Shown here one piece after another: positions 10,487-20,546 of a stretch of 64,000 bases of DNA. Both the position numbers and the translations under genes were made by a program. Source of the DNA: Hyaloraphidium curvatum (Eukaryota > Monoblepharomycota > Hyaloraphidiomycetes > Hyaloraphidiales > Hyaloraphidiaceae); assembly GCA_025558095.1 (NCBI GenBank), contig JAIVFI010000001.1, forward strand, positions 572,501 to 636,500, in the 5' to 3' direction. How positions within the stretch are numbered: position 1 is the first letter of the stretch; the number at the start of each line of letters is the position of its first letter. Under the pieces are notes generated by a model that was not told where the DNA came from, did no database searches, and worked only from the letters and a program-made list of their open reading frames with translations.

Positions 10487-11717
10487 ATGCACCTGCACGA
10501 GAAGGGCGTCCCCCGCGCCCGCGCCTCCGACAGCACCTCCGACGGCTCGGATCGCAGCTTTGAGGTGGCAAGGAGCGGCGGCGCGGTGCGGAAGAAGGCG
10601 AAGCGGCACCAGGTCAAGCAGGCGTGCAGTGCGTGGGACCGAGCACCGATGTGGGCGATGGATCTGACGCGATCGCCGCCAGTTGCCTGCAGGAAAGCAT
10701 GCAAGAAGTGCGCCGAGGTGCGGCCGTGCATGCGGTGCCTCAAGTTCGGCCTGGAATGGTGAGCGAGGCGGTGGTCCCGATGCGGGACAGGTGCCAAAAC
10801 CCGGACGCAGCGTGGACGTCGAGCGCAAGAGGAGGGAGAGGAGCGGTGTGAGGAAGCCCGTCGTCAAAGGGCGGAAGCGGAGGGCCAGGGATGAGAGTGG
10901 GTCAAGGCTTTGGACGTCAGCTCACGTACTGCGAGTTGACATCGTCCCACATTGTGAACCCACAGCCCCGCCGTCTTCGCCGTCTTCGTTCGAGCTCGAC
11001 GAAGACGACGAGGAGGAAGAAACCGACGAGCAGATGTCGGACGCCAAGAGCGCCGGAGCCGTCGGCGACGGGTCCCTCGCCGGCGAGATCGCTCCCGAGG
11101 GCACCAGCTTCTACGGCGAGCAGCAACCGCAGGTGCAGCTCCCCATCTTCGACGGCACTCATCTCTCCGACGAGGCCGCCGCCGCCCTCTCGGCCGCTCT
11201 CCCCGACCCCCTCATCCGGGAGCTCTACGGCGCCGCCTTCCCGAAGCCCGACCCCGCCGTTCTCGCCACCCTCCTGCAAGCGCAGTACGGCCTCCCCCCC
11301 AACCCCTTCCTGCACCCCCCCCTGCCCGTCCCCGCCGAGCCCGCCGAGGACGACGGCGGGGACTCGTACTGCGACTGCTCCGAGTGCATCGCCGAGGCCG
11401 GCGCCTACCCCTCGGCGTGCTCGGGCACCGAGTTCGGGTGCAGCTCCCCCGGCTGCCCCTGCGGCTCCGAGCCCGCCGACGACCCCACGCTGCCCTTCAT
11501 CCGGCTCGAGAGCGCGCCCGCGGCGCTGGACGCGCCGATCGGGACGGAGGGGGTGGTGTTTTCGCTGCTGGCCCCGCAGGTGCAGGAACAGGTGCACGTC
11601 TCGCCGGCGCTGCCGTCGCTGGGGTGCGAGTTTGACGACGCGGAGCTGTTTGCGGGGATCGAGTTCTCGCCGCCCCGGGGCAAGAAGGCCGCCGGAGGCA
11701 GGGTCGCGGCGCAGTGA
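10487..11717 (+). CDS. Zn2Cys6 fungal-type transcription factor
   Basis: 351-aa regulator from exons 10487-10628, 10683-10758, 10811-10896 and 10966-11717. Splicing restores the zinc cluster QACIACRKACKKC followed by RPCMRCLKFGLEC and the basic run ERKRRERSGVRKPVVKGRK, the DNA-binding layout of fungal GAL4-like proteins. The first two introns fall inside the zinc cluster, so the exon junctions are tightly constrained. Downstream is an acidic stretch (LDEDDEEEETDEQ), a Pro-rich middle, and an unusual second cysteine-rich patch near residue 230 (YCDCSECIAEAG, then SACSGTEFGCSSPGCPCG). No fungal-specific middle homology domain is evident, and the protein is short for the family. Likely nuclear; target genes unknown. 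Confidence 0.9.
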
Positions 11718-12040
11718 GATCCGGGCAAGTGGACAGGGTGGCAGCGCAGTGAGCCCGGACTTTGGACATCGACGACGATTCAGTACCACCGGAATTGGAG
11801 AACGGATGGATACCTCATTTGTAGCGGCGGCAGGAAGCGGGCTTCGGCCCCATACCCATCGCTCACCACGTGTACTACAAGGCATTTCAAATCACACTTT
11901 GTCAACCATCACTACCTTGATCCGCTAGTCTGCAACTTTTGCTTGATCGGCGAGTTATCGTCCGTGCCGGCGGGCTGACTACCTGATCGGAGGTTGGTGG
12001 AAGCGGCGACGCGCGCGACGCGTCACATAAATACGGCACG
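11718..12040. other. Intergenic, no gene seen
   Basis: 323 bp between the regulator stop and the ATP23 start, both on the plus strand. It is more AT-rich near 11800-11940 than the flanking exons. No repeat or RNA gene was recognised. Confidence 0.45.
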
Positions 12041-13001
12041 ATGGACACGCTCCGCGCCCCTCTCCCGGCCGAAAAGGAGTTCAGCGCCCGCCTTTTGGCG
12101 CGGAGATTGCGCCGCCTCCTCCCCGGCGCCCTGGACGCGGCGCCGGCGCCGTCCCCGCCGCACCGCCCGGCCGTCTACTACTCGGCCGCCGAGCCCTCCC
12201 GGACATCCCCGAATCCCCCTCCCAGCGCGGCAGAGGCGTCGGCGGCGGAGATGGACATGGGCGTCGCCGCGGACGACCCCGATACTGCGGCGCAGAGGAA
12301 CAAGTGCCAGAAATGGGTCAACATCCTCAGCAACGACAGTGGGCTCCCTCCAGTCCACGCCCTACCGTTGCGGTCGCGGGCTAAAGCTGTTCGGCGTCGA
12401 CAGGCCCGCTGATAAACTTCATGACGACGTCGCTGAAGAAGGCCGGGTGCCCTTTGGACAAGACCCGGTTCGTCTGCGTGCCGTGCGACGGCAAGCGGAC
12501 GGGGGGCTACTCCCCCGACATGGGCGTGGGCATTCCTCCCTCTTTGCGGGGAATTTGAGCTCATTCGCGGTGTTCGCAGATCGTGGTGGTCTGCCAGAAC
12601 GCGCTCCTATCCAAATCCGACCTGGAATCCACCATCGCACACGAGCTCATCCACGCCTACGACGCCTGCACGACGGTGATCAGTCCCAACAATTGCCTGC
12701 ACGCCGCATGCACCGAGATCCGGGCGTCCAGCCTGTCGGGGGAGTGCGGGATGCTGCGCGAGTTTGGGCGGGGCAACTACACCTTCACAAAGGGGCACCA
12801 GAAGTGCGTGAGGAGGAGGGCGGTGCTGAGCCTGAGGATGAAAGAGGGGTGCGCGGTCGAGGCGGACAGGTGGGTTGACGAGGCGTGGGAGGCGTGCTTT
12901 GCGGATACCGCGCCGGTGGGTCCCGGATTCGTGGCTCGGCTCGGAGACGGGACTTTGATCGCGTTTGCCTCGTTCAGTTCCAGGAGATTTATCCGCCCTG
13001 A
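12041..13001 (+). CDS. ATP23: Mitochondrial inner membrane metalloprotease ATP23
   Basis: ATP23 processes the mitochondrially encoded Atp6 precursor and assists F0 assembly from the intermembrane space. Exons 12041-12338, 12404-12525, 12580-12915 and a 24-nt last exon 12978-13001 give 259 aa. The zinc protease motif HELIHAYD is present, preceded by FVCVPCDGKRTGGYSPDMG and followed by the conserved CTEIRASSLSGEC. The short last exon restores the family ending (DTAPFQEIY) and supplies the stop; reading through the donor gives unrelated sequence. Conserved cysteines fit disulfide-dependent import. The N-terminus is about 60 residues longer than I would expect, rich in Ala and Pro, and may be an import or disordered extension. 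Confidence 0.95.
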
Positions 13002-13071
13002 CGGAGATCATAGACAGAATAGAAGCATCGACCGAGTTCTAGCTTGCTGCCGAGACTGCGCACCGGTCCGT

Positions 13072-14161
13072 TCACCACGCCGAAAGCCCCGTCATCCCCT
13101 TCCCAATCTCGTACCAGATGCTGTCCTCCCCGTCCTCGGTGGGGTCCGAGATCGAGCACTGCTTCCCGAAAGCGTTAAACGGGTTGTCTTCCTCCTCCTC
13201 CTCCTCCCCGGACGGCGAGCGCGCCGCGGTTCGGCGTTCGCCGCCGCAGCGCACGACGATCCGGAAGGTCCGGTACTTGGGATTCGCCTTCAGCCGGAAG
13301 GTCTGCCTGGGCGTGAGGAAGGGGAGCAGGGGGGAGTTGGTGGAGGAGAGGCGGGGGGCGAGGGAGCGGGGGGCGTGGCAGAGGGCATGAATGGCCGTGG
13401 GGCCTGGCGGACCGGGGGCCGGTCAGCTCCGACGAGCCGGAGAGCAGCTGCAGATCCCACCGAGGAGGTTCTTGTCGATGGTCTTGGAGAACCCCACGAC
13501 GAGCTGCCTCATGGCCGAGCGGACCAGCGCCCGCCTCCGCTCCGGCGAGCCGTCCGGGGTCAGCTCCCCGTCCTCCCTCTGCGCCGGCGCCTCGTTCTCC
13601 TTCTCCCCGCTGACGTCCCCGTCCCCGGCACCGCGCACAATGTCCCGGAAGTCGAGCACCCACACCTCCTTGGGCGACGCGATGCTGGCGCCCAGGACGA
13701 GGGCGCACGTGAGCCGGCCCGCATCCGACCCGGGGAGCTCCAGTTCCAGCAGCTGCGGCAGCAGCTGCGACGTCAGGGCCGACGAAGCATGGAGGAACTG
13801 AACACCACATAAACCCAAATAGGAATATAAATGGGCATTTAAGTGGGAGAGTGAGAAAGGGGGCAGGTGTAGCGGGGTGCCAGCGACCCACATCCGCGGC
13901 GCGCTTCTCCCCCTTTTCGCCGGCCAGCCGCCGCTCCAGCTGCGCGAGCGGCATCGGCGTCTGCCCGCGCGCGAACAGTAGGTACCGCACGGCCTCCTCG
14001 GCGAGCAAAGCGCACACCGCGGGGGACGCGGAGTCTGCCGGCAGCGTCACCGCGCACACGGAATCGCGCGCCGCAGATGGCTGGAAGAGCCGCCGCGCGG
14101 GGCCCGCGGGCGACGGCGGCGAGGCCGCGTCGCTGCCGAGGTCGGGCGGCGTGAGCGACAT
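13072..14161 (-). CDS. MAD2L1BP: p31comet / MAD2L1-binding protein homologue
   Basis: 312-aa protein from exons 14161-13892, 13797-13461 and 13403-13072. The signature elements of p31comet appear in order: AVRYLLFARGQTPMPLAQLE corresponds to the early helix with RQQxPLPYEQL, ASPKEVWVLDF to the strand SPKEFYELDL, and a C-terminal RIVVRCG strand followed after an acidic insert by DSIWYEIGKGMTG, like the closing HORMA-like strands. p31comet partners with the TRIP13 ATPase to open MAD2 and silence the spindle checkpoint. An acidic insertion (EEEEEEDNPF) and a Ser/Pro loop are lineage-specific. The identity rests on motif order and spacing, not on an alignment score. It lies 163 bp downstream of the photolyase on the same strand. 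Confidence 0.75.
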
Positions 14162-14324
14162 CCCACTGCGTTGCGGGAATTCGAGACGGCAAAGGGGATT
14201 CGGGATCGTGTCAGCTTCAACACTTCGCACCCCTTGGATGATGACGATCAAGCAGACCTCCCAAGTATATGGTTGACAAAGTGTCATTTGAAATACCGTG
14301 CAGCACACGTGGTTGATCGACACG

Positions 14325-16267
14325 CTAAGATACCTGGGACCATCCGCTCCCCTGCACGCGGCCGACCCCGTTGCTCCTGCGCTGCCGCTGATCGGCAGCG
14401 CCGTTTGCGTTCACCGCGGCGCCGTTCGCGCCCACCACGCCGCCGACCGAGTCGAACCGTTTGACCTTCCAGTCGCTGGTCCTGGGCGCCCTGCCCTCGA
14501 TCCCGTCCCCGTTCGCCTCCTCCCGCCCCTTCCCGCCCTTGCCCCCGCCCCGCGGTCCGCGCGCCCAGCTCCTCCACTCGTCCTCAATGATCACCGGCTT
14601 CGGGTACCCCTTTGCCCCGCCGACGGCCCACGGCGCGATCCTCCCCGGCCCGTCGAGCCCCTTGAGCTCCGGGATCCAGCCAGCGATGTAGTCCCCCCGC
14701 GGATCGTAATCGTGCGCCTGCTTCACCACGTTGAACTTGCGCCCCTGCCTCGGGTCCGAGCCCACCCCGGAGACGTACTGCCAGTTGCCGTAGTTGGACT
14801 CGGGGTCGTGGTCCAGGAGGAGGCTCTCGTACCACTCCGCGCCCGCGCGCCAGTCCTGCTTCAGCGAGTGGGCCAGGAACGAGGCGACGTTCTGCCGGGA
14901 GCGGTTCCCGGTGAAGCCGGTGGCCAGCAGCTCGCGGGCCGAGGCGTCGACGAAGGGGACGCCGGTGCGGCCTTCGCGCCAGGCTTCGAGGAGGGAAGAG
15001 TCCTGCGCCCAGCGCTGGGTGGGGAAGTGGGTCTGCTTCCCGAGGGCCTCGTTGGGGCCCTGCAGTCGGAACACCCCCGTGCCTATCCGGAGGCACAGGA
15101 ACTTGAAGAAGTCCCGCCATAGAAGTTCGAAGATGGCCCCTGTCGAACAGGAATGAGCACGACTTCCAAGGCGGTCCGCAAGCGCACTCACAATAGGAGT
15201 TGTCCAGCTGCTCCTTGCTCCTATTCCCCGCCACCTCCCAATCCCGGATCGCCCAGAACACCGTCCGCGGTGACAGGCACCCGTTGGCCAGGAACGGCGA
15301 GAACTTGGTGGAGTAGTCCGCGCCCAGCAAGCCGTTCCGCGTGTCCTTGTACGTCCCGATGAGGCCGCGCGCGAGGTAGTCCTCCAGGTGCGCGAGGGCG
15401 GAGGACTCGCCGCCGGCAAATGGGAAGGGAGACAGGGGGTGGAAGGCCGGCTTTGCGGGGGTGGGGGCGAGGTACGAGTGCGGGGCAGGCTCGGTGCCGG
15501 CCGGCAGCATCGCCCGCGGATCCGGCAGCAGATCCCGCGGAGGAAACGGCTTGGCGAACTTCCCCGGGATCTGCAGCGGCCTGCGGGGCTCGGTGCCCCT
15601 GCCTTCGACGAGCTTGCGGAACTGAGTGAAGACCTCGGGGCAGCCCCGCTGGCCAAAGGGCACGTCCGAGACGTGGTGGAGCGTCAGGCCCCACGGCTGC
15701 TCGAAGCGGATGTTGCGCTTTTTCAGCACGCGGGCGAGGTTCTTTTCCACCGCGAGCTCCTCTGACGAGACCTGGCGGGACGCGGTACTGTCAACATTGA
15801 TCCCGGACGCTCAGAGGCTCAAGACCACGAACCTCCTTTTGAAAGTAGAGTCCCTCCACCGTCGCTTTCCCGTCCAGCCCGCGGAGCACCTCCTCGACCA
15901 CCTTTTCCGTCTTGCCCGCGAGCACGAGCAGGTCCGATCCGCGGGCGACCAGCGTCGACCTCAGGTCCCGCAGCGACTCCACCAGGAACCTGGCGCGGTG
16001 CTCGCCGCACTTCGGAAACCCGAACCAGCGCGTGCGCGGCCCGCCGTCGTCGAGCTCCTTCTTGGTGCCCCAGAACGCGTAGTCCGCGTCGACCTGCCGC
16101 GGGTCGACGACGTGCATCGGCAGCAGGTGCGTGGCGGCGGGGTGCTTGGCCAGCGCCGAGTGCAGGGATTCGTTGTCGTGCACGCGGAGGTCGCGACCGA
16201 AGAGGCAGATGACGATGCGCGGCTGCGCGGGGGCGGGGCCGGCGGGGGAGGAGGCGGATGCCGACAT
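14325..16267 (-). CDS. CRY-DASH cryptochrome / photolyase
   Basis: 609-aa flavoprotein from exons 16267-15833, 15771-15192 and 15139-14325. The photolyase alpha/beta domain begins PRIVICLFGRDLRVHDNES. The FAD-binding helical domain contains YSTKFSPFLANGCLSPR, YWAIFELLWRDFFKFL (restored across intron 2), and TGFTGNRSRQNVASFL, DWRAGAEWYES and YGNWQYVSGVG, which are typical of the DASH class. Such proteins repair cyclobutane dimers, mostly in single-stranded or looped DNA, and may sense blue light. The tail after PKPVIIEDEW is Gly/Asn-rich and disordered. An in-frame ATG at 16366 would add 33 residues rich in Arg and Ala, possibly an organelle targeting peptide. Confidence 0.95.
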
Positions 16268-16517
16268 GGCGCGTGCCGCAGTCCGGGAGGGCGGGGAGGG
16301 CCGGAACGCGGCGGCAAAGAGGACGCCTTTAAGTCTCGGTGCCCAAGGATGGGCTCCGAGAGGCATGAAAGGCGCAACGGCTGCGCGGGATCAAGGATCG
16401 CCGGCGATGTTTGGACGGGCGTCCCATTCTCCCCTTTCGGATGGACTTTACCCGACAGAAGAGCGACTAACGAAGTGCAAAAGAATCATCATATGGCCAC
16501 GATTCACGATGATAGAG

Positions 16518-17633
16518 CTAAGACATGCCCCTGAATCCGTCGACCAACGTCACCCTGACCTTCCCGCGGAGCGATCTCCAGAAGTCCCTCTCCGGCCCGG
16601 CCGCCTCCGCATCCCAGTCCGCGGTCCTCATCCGCAGCTCCAGCCCATGGGACCCCCAGTCTTTCTTGATCCTCGAAAAATCGGCCGGCGGGAGGTCCTG
16701 CCTGGGGGTTTCGAGCACGATCGCGCGGATCCAATCGGGGGGTGAAAACGAAAGCAACATCGACGTGCGCATGTCCACGCCGTTCATGACGAGCACTCGG
16801 ACAGAGGGGAAGTGTACGAGACGCTCTCCGAAACTGAGCATAGTGCCTTTCGAAGTGTTGTTCCTGAAAGAGACGTGCAGGACATATGGCGAGAAGAAGA
16901 GGACGCGGGCGACGAAGGCCCCGAGCCAGGCATTGCTGACGCGGCACACCTTGATGCGACGCAAGAGGTCGGGCGTAGTCGGAGAGAGATCATGCGCGCC
17001 AAGGTCGAGGTCCAAATCGAGCTCGCGCTGGGGCCGAAGCCTTGCTAGAACTTCGCGGAGCGGCGTGCCGTAGAAAGGGCTGTTATAGCCGAGCTGATCC
17101 CCCGTCAGGGCAATCTTCGTTAACGACGGCGGTATCTGGAACGCAACGTGGCCAGTCGACTTTGCAATCGAAAGCTCCCTCAGCTTGTAGTGAACGCTCC
17201 CCGCGGACTGATTCATCGCCACGTCAGTCAACGCCCCCGCGAGGTCGCGTCCAACGAGATCGCAATCCAATGACTCGCAGGTCCGTATGCAGGAGACCAG
17301 GAACTTCCGGAGCCCCACGACCGGCCCGTACCTCCCCCGCACGAAGATCCTCCTCACCAACCCGAGCTTGTCCGAGTCCAGCGGGAGCCCGCCCGAGAGG
17401 CTCTTGGGACCGATGCTGTCGCGACCGCTTCCGACGACGACGTCCGACATGAGCGCCGGCAGGCCGACGGCGTAGCAGCCGCGGCAGGCCAGCATGAGGT
17501 GCAGGAGTGTCCGCCGCAGTCCGAGCGAGGCGAGCGCCTCGGCGATGCCGAAAAAGAGTTCGGGAGGAAGCTCCGAAAGCTCATCTTTGTCGTGCCGCTC
17601 GTGGGCCATAGAAGTGGCAGGGGCGGCGGACAC
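16518..17633 (-). CDS. F-box protein, single exon
   Basis: 371-aa intronless protein. The N-terminal segment LSELPPELFFGIAEALASLG followed by HLMLACRGCYAVGLPALMSDV fits an F-box, the SKP1-binding module of SCF ubiquitin ligases. The remaining 320 residues contain short leucine-rich stretches (YKLRELSIAK, HFPSVRVLVMNGVD, DWIRAIVLET) that suggest an irregular LRR-like substrate-binding region, but no standard repeat is clear. It ends in FRGMS. A second F-box protein lies at 57609-59651. Function beyond a likely role as a degradation adaptor cannot be inferred. Confidence 0.72.
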   Translation of the reverse strand: MSAAPATSMAHERHDKDELSELPPELFFGIAEALASLGLRRTLLHLMLACRGCYAVGLPALMSDVVVGSGRDSIGPKSLSGGLPLDSDKLGLVRRIFVRGRYGPVVGLRKFLVSCIRTCESLDCDLVGRDLAGALTDVAMNQSAGSVHYKLRELSIAKSTGHVAFQIPPSLTKIALTGDQLGYNSPFYGTPLREVLARLRPQRELDLDLDLGAHDLSPTTPDLLRRIKVCRVSNAWLGAFVARVLFFSPYVLHVSFRNNTSKGTMLSFGERLVHFPSVRVLVMNGVDMRTSMLLSFSPPDWIRAIVLETPRQDLPPADFSRIKKDWGSHGLELRMRTADWDAEAAGPERDFWRSLRGKVRVTLVDGFRGMS

Positions 17634-17946
17634 GTGAGCGGTGTTGTTGACCAGTCATTCGCACGGGCGTTGGCAAAGACATATCCTCCTTCATGCGCCA
17701 AAAGCGAATTGTTTTGACGAGCAAGAAAGTTCCGCTAGCCAGAGCTCGCCATGATGCAAGCAATGGACGGGCCGTGTAGAAGTGACGGATGGATGTTCAA
17801 ATGGGATTCGGGCGATTGGATAGCCGGCCGTGCCAGTTGCATTCAATACACGCTTCAACCTCTGCACGATCTACATATATCTTCCTGGATAAATCTCAGT
17901 CCTGCTTCTGTACCCTTCCAGCTCCGAAACTACCTCGCAGGGGTCC
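17634..17946. other. Intergenic, no gene seen
   Basis: 313 bp upstream of the F-box gene and downstream of the next minus-strand gene. It includes a modestly AT-rich stretch around 17860-17900, and no open frame there can be supported. Confidence 0.4.
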
Positions 17947-18639
17947 TCACAGGCCTGACCCGGCCTGCAGTGAGCCCAGCGCTTCTTCCAGCTCGGAGTT
18001 CCTGGCCCTGATTTCGCTGCCGACCCTGCGCTGCTGCCACCACACGGCGAGTGCATGTCCGGCCATGAGGGAGCCCAGCAGCACGGCACCGGTGCCGAGC
18101 CCGTACAGAAGCGGCACGTCCGCGCCCAAGTGCCCCGCGAGGGCAGTCACCGCACACAGCGCGGCCACGAGGGCGCTGGGCGGGACCACGGTCAGGTGCG
18201 GGTGTGCGAGGGCCACGCGGCCGTCGGCCAGAGCGCGGCTGATGTCCCATCGCAGCGCAGCACGTGCGTCGGCCGCGGGGAGGGCGCCGGTGGTGCCGAC
18301 GGCGGCGAGCAGCTCCTTCGCACCGTGCAGGAGGTGATCGGCGTTCGTCGAGAGCGCCTCGGCGGGGCGGCGGAGCGGGGCCGACTTGAGCCAGCCGCGG
18401 GCGGCGCCGGCGGCGGAGAGGACGCCGGCGGCGGCGAGGAGCGGCGGCGGCGCCGCGCGGAGCTCCGCAGCCGACAGGGCGCGGTCGAGGAGGATGCCGA
18501 GCACGAGGACGCTCATCGTGATAATGCGCTCGGAGGAAGCGGTCGCCGGTCGCCGGCGGATATGGGCGAGTTGAGAGCGGCGTCTCAACCTGGCTGTTGG
18601 GCGGCCGGTTGACTTGTCAGCCATTGGTTGAGAGCCCAT
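17947..18639 (-). CDS. Hypothetical membrane protein
   Basis: Up to 230 aa, intronless and unrecognised. In-frame ATGs at 18639, 18624 and 18516 compete; the last starts MSVLVLGILLDRALS, directly at a hydrophobic segment. Two strong hydrophobic stretches sit near the C-terminus (ALVAALCAVTALAGHLG and LLYGLGTGAVLLGSLMAGHA), forming a likely helical hairpin. After it comes a polar, coiled-coil-prone tail (RVGSEIRARNSELEEALGSL). The codon pattern and absence of stops over nearly 700 nt support coding. The gene diverges from the next one across 233 bp. Confidence 0.55.
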   Translation of the reverse strand: MGSQPMADKSTGRPTARLRRRSQLAHIRRRPATASSERIITMSVLVLGILLDRALSAAELRAAPPPLLAAAGVLSAAGAARGWLKSAPLRRPAEALSTNADHLLHGAKELLAAVGTTGALPAADARAALRWDISRALADGRVALAHPHLTVVPPSALVAALCAVTALAGHLGADVPLLYGLGTGAVLLGSLMAGHALAVWWQQRRVGSEIRARNSELEEALGSLQAGSGL

Positions 18640-18872
18640 GGCGAGAGGCCCACTGGGGTCCTTTCAACCCGGCCCCCATCCATCTGACAACCTCGGAAGT
18701 GAGTTCTTGATCCCGTGCTCGGTGCCCGAGGGTCGGCGGCGCCCTGCCGTGCACGCGGACGCCGAGAGCGCGCTCGGAAATCGAGCACTCGTCGCTCACT
18801 CTCGGATCCCGCCGCCGTTTCCGCAGCGCGTTCGCTGCATCAGACCGTCCAGTTCGCTTCTCAGCCTAAGCC

Positions 18873-19688
18873 ATGGCTTCAGAATCATCCAGTAGCGCCG
18901 GGGACGGCGGCGGTTCCGCGGCCGGGGGCTCCGGCAAGAAGTCGGCGTTCGGGGCCGCCTTCGAGAAGTACGCCCCCGAGGTCCTGCAGCACCTCGTCGA
19001 ATGGCTCAAGACCAAGATCGTGGACGGCGCGCTGCTCAGTCTCCTGAACGCTCTCTGCGGGTTCTTCGACGAGGTCTTCTCTGGCGCCGACGCACGGCGG
19101 CTCGACGGCATCTCGGCCACGTTCAGGCTCAGGTACCAAGGCGTCAGCGACGAGCTCGGGCGCTTCTGCAGCACCCTCGGTGGACGCCTCGCCTCTGCGG
19201 CGGCCGACGGCAACGATCGGCTGCAGGCGACGGTGTGGGAAATTTCCAACGAAGCCAAGGCGCTCATGTTCTCCATCGAGCGGTTCGTCTCTGACAAGGA
19301 CGTGGCCCTCGGGGCCCGGCCCTCCTGGCGAGTGCCCCGGATCTTCAAGGGCATCCTCGTGGGCGCCGGCGCCGTCGTGCTGGCCGGCAGCATCGCACTG
19401 GGCGCCGGGGGGGTCACGGTGCCCGCTGCGTGGGCGGCGATCACGTCGGGCGCCGCGGCGGCGGAGGTCGCGGGAGGCGCTGCGGTCGCGGGGACCGGGG
19501 GAGCCTTCGGCGGGCTCTGGGTCGGAGTAAACAGCTGGGACGCACGGCAGCGCTGGGATGCGGCTGCGGCCGAGCTGCATGAGATGGAGCGGCAGCTCCG
19601 GCGGTTGGCGGCGGAGGCGGGCGTCGACATAATCTTCCACGATAAGGCCGGGTTCCGGCGCGCGGACGAGCCCCGGCGCGGATCATAG
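18873..19688 (+). CDS. Hypothetical protein with glycine/alanine-rich membrane segment
   Basis: 271 aa, intronless and unrecognised. The ATG context (agccATGG) is good. A Ser/Gly-rich start is followed by a helical region (YAPEVLQHLVEWLKTKIVDG; FFDEVFSGADARRLDGISA). Then comes an amphipathic section and a hydrophobic Gly/Ala stretch (ILVGAGAVVLAGSIALGAGG onwards) resembling glycine-zipper membrane insertion sequences, and finally a charged helix (DARQRWDAAAAELHEMERQL). The overall plan, long helices around a glycine-rich membrane hairpin, resembles membrane-remodelling or apolipoprotein-like proteins, but no homology is claimed. Confidence 0.6.
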   Translation: MASESSSSAGDGGGSAAGGSGKKSAFGAAFEKYAPEVLQHLVEWLKTKIVDGALLSLLNALCGFFDEVFSGADARRLDGISATFRLRYQGVSDELGRFCSTLGGRLASAAADGNDRLQATVWEISNEAKALMFSIERFVSDKDVALGARPSWRVPRIFKGILVGAGAVVLAGSIALGAGGVTVPAAWAAITSGAAAAEVAGGAAVAGTGGAFGGLWVGVNSWDARQRWDAAAAELHEMERQLRRLAAEAGVDIIFHDKAGFRRADEPRRGS

Positions 19689-19903
19689 AGCTATGGTGGG
19701 TTTCCGTTGCTTGGTAGACTCATGGAACCGAACGCTCAACGTGTTCACGCGACAGGAGACGAACCATCATGTGGTTCACTCGGACTTTACCATCAGCTTG
19801 CTCGAAAGAGCAGGGACGTGCGACGAGAATCGAGATTCGACGTGTGATAGGAATGAATAGCATGCGCCGTTTGGAAGTCCCTGCATTCGAATCTCACGCC
19901 AAT

Positions 19904-20459
19904 CTACAGATCCGCCCTGCTCTCCCCGAAAGGCGTGCTGAACTTCATCGACCTCTTGACGTTGCGTATCCATTCGGTCCGTCTGCGCAGCCTGTTGACC
20001 ACCGGCACCGGGAACGGCGACATATCGATCGACAGCTCATGCGAGGCGTCCAGCTGGCAGATCACCCGGCCGTCGACCGAGATCTCGGGCTGCACCTGCA
20101 CGTCCGGTTCCCCTGTGAGCGCAGGCTTGGCGATCGCAGGAGAATATACGTACCCGGGATTGCGGGTTGGCTTTGAGCGTGATGCCGAAGTTCTGGGGGA
20201 GGACAATGCTGCGGAAGGCGAGGGACTGCGGGCAGATTGCGCAGATCTCGACAGTCTCGACCGAGGGGTGGACCAGGGGTAGAAGCTGGACGAGATTGGA
20301 CGCCGTGAGGTCTGGCCGGAGTGAGGGACGATCGGAAGTCGACCTGCCGACCCGCGTGCGGATGTCGGTGCCGTCGCCGCCGTCCTCGGTCCCGCCGCTC
20401 TCTTCGGGCGCTTCGAGTTTGAGGCGGAGGTGGTCCGGAAGCGCGCGCGTGTCACGCAT
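19904..20459 (-). CDS. NAD kinase C-terminal half only (orphan fragment or truncated gene)
   Basis: Two exons, 20459-20154 and 20095-19904 (58-nt intron, donor GTACGT), give 165 aa. The sequence matches the C-terminal beta-sandwich half of NAD kinases: LVHPSVETVEICAICPQS followed by LAFRSIVLPQ, then after the intron ISVDGR, MSPFPVPVVNR and a TEWIRNVKRSM-type ending. The N-terminal nucleotide-binding half with its authentic GGDGT loop is absent. A GGDGT string occurs near residue 22, but only about 30 residues before the HPSV segment, which is far too close for the normal fold. The upstream flank is immediately the GH36 gene. A catalytically active enzyme is unlikely; this is either a decaying paralogue or a repurposed domain. 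Confidence 0.6.
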
Positions 20460-20546
20460 CTCCGTCAAACGGGACCGTGGTGCTTGTCGTTGTCGCTACA
20501 GTCAGCTTTGTGATGACTGCGCTGGTCGACTCTAGTTCCAGCACGA

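Noticed and set aside
13175-14323. Single 382-codon minus-strand frame as one uninterrupted protein
   Set aside because: Its second half is Arg/Pro-rich nonsense, whereas splicing at two GTGGG donors restores the p31comet-like strands in the other frames.
20370-20400. GGDGT string in the NAD kinase fragment taken as the catalytic loop
   Set aside because: It sits in a Gly/Glu-rich linker and is much too close to the C-terminal half to be the real nucleotide-binding loop, so I do not count it as evidence of activity.
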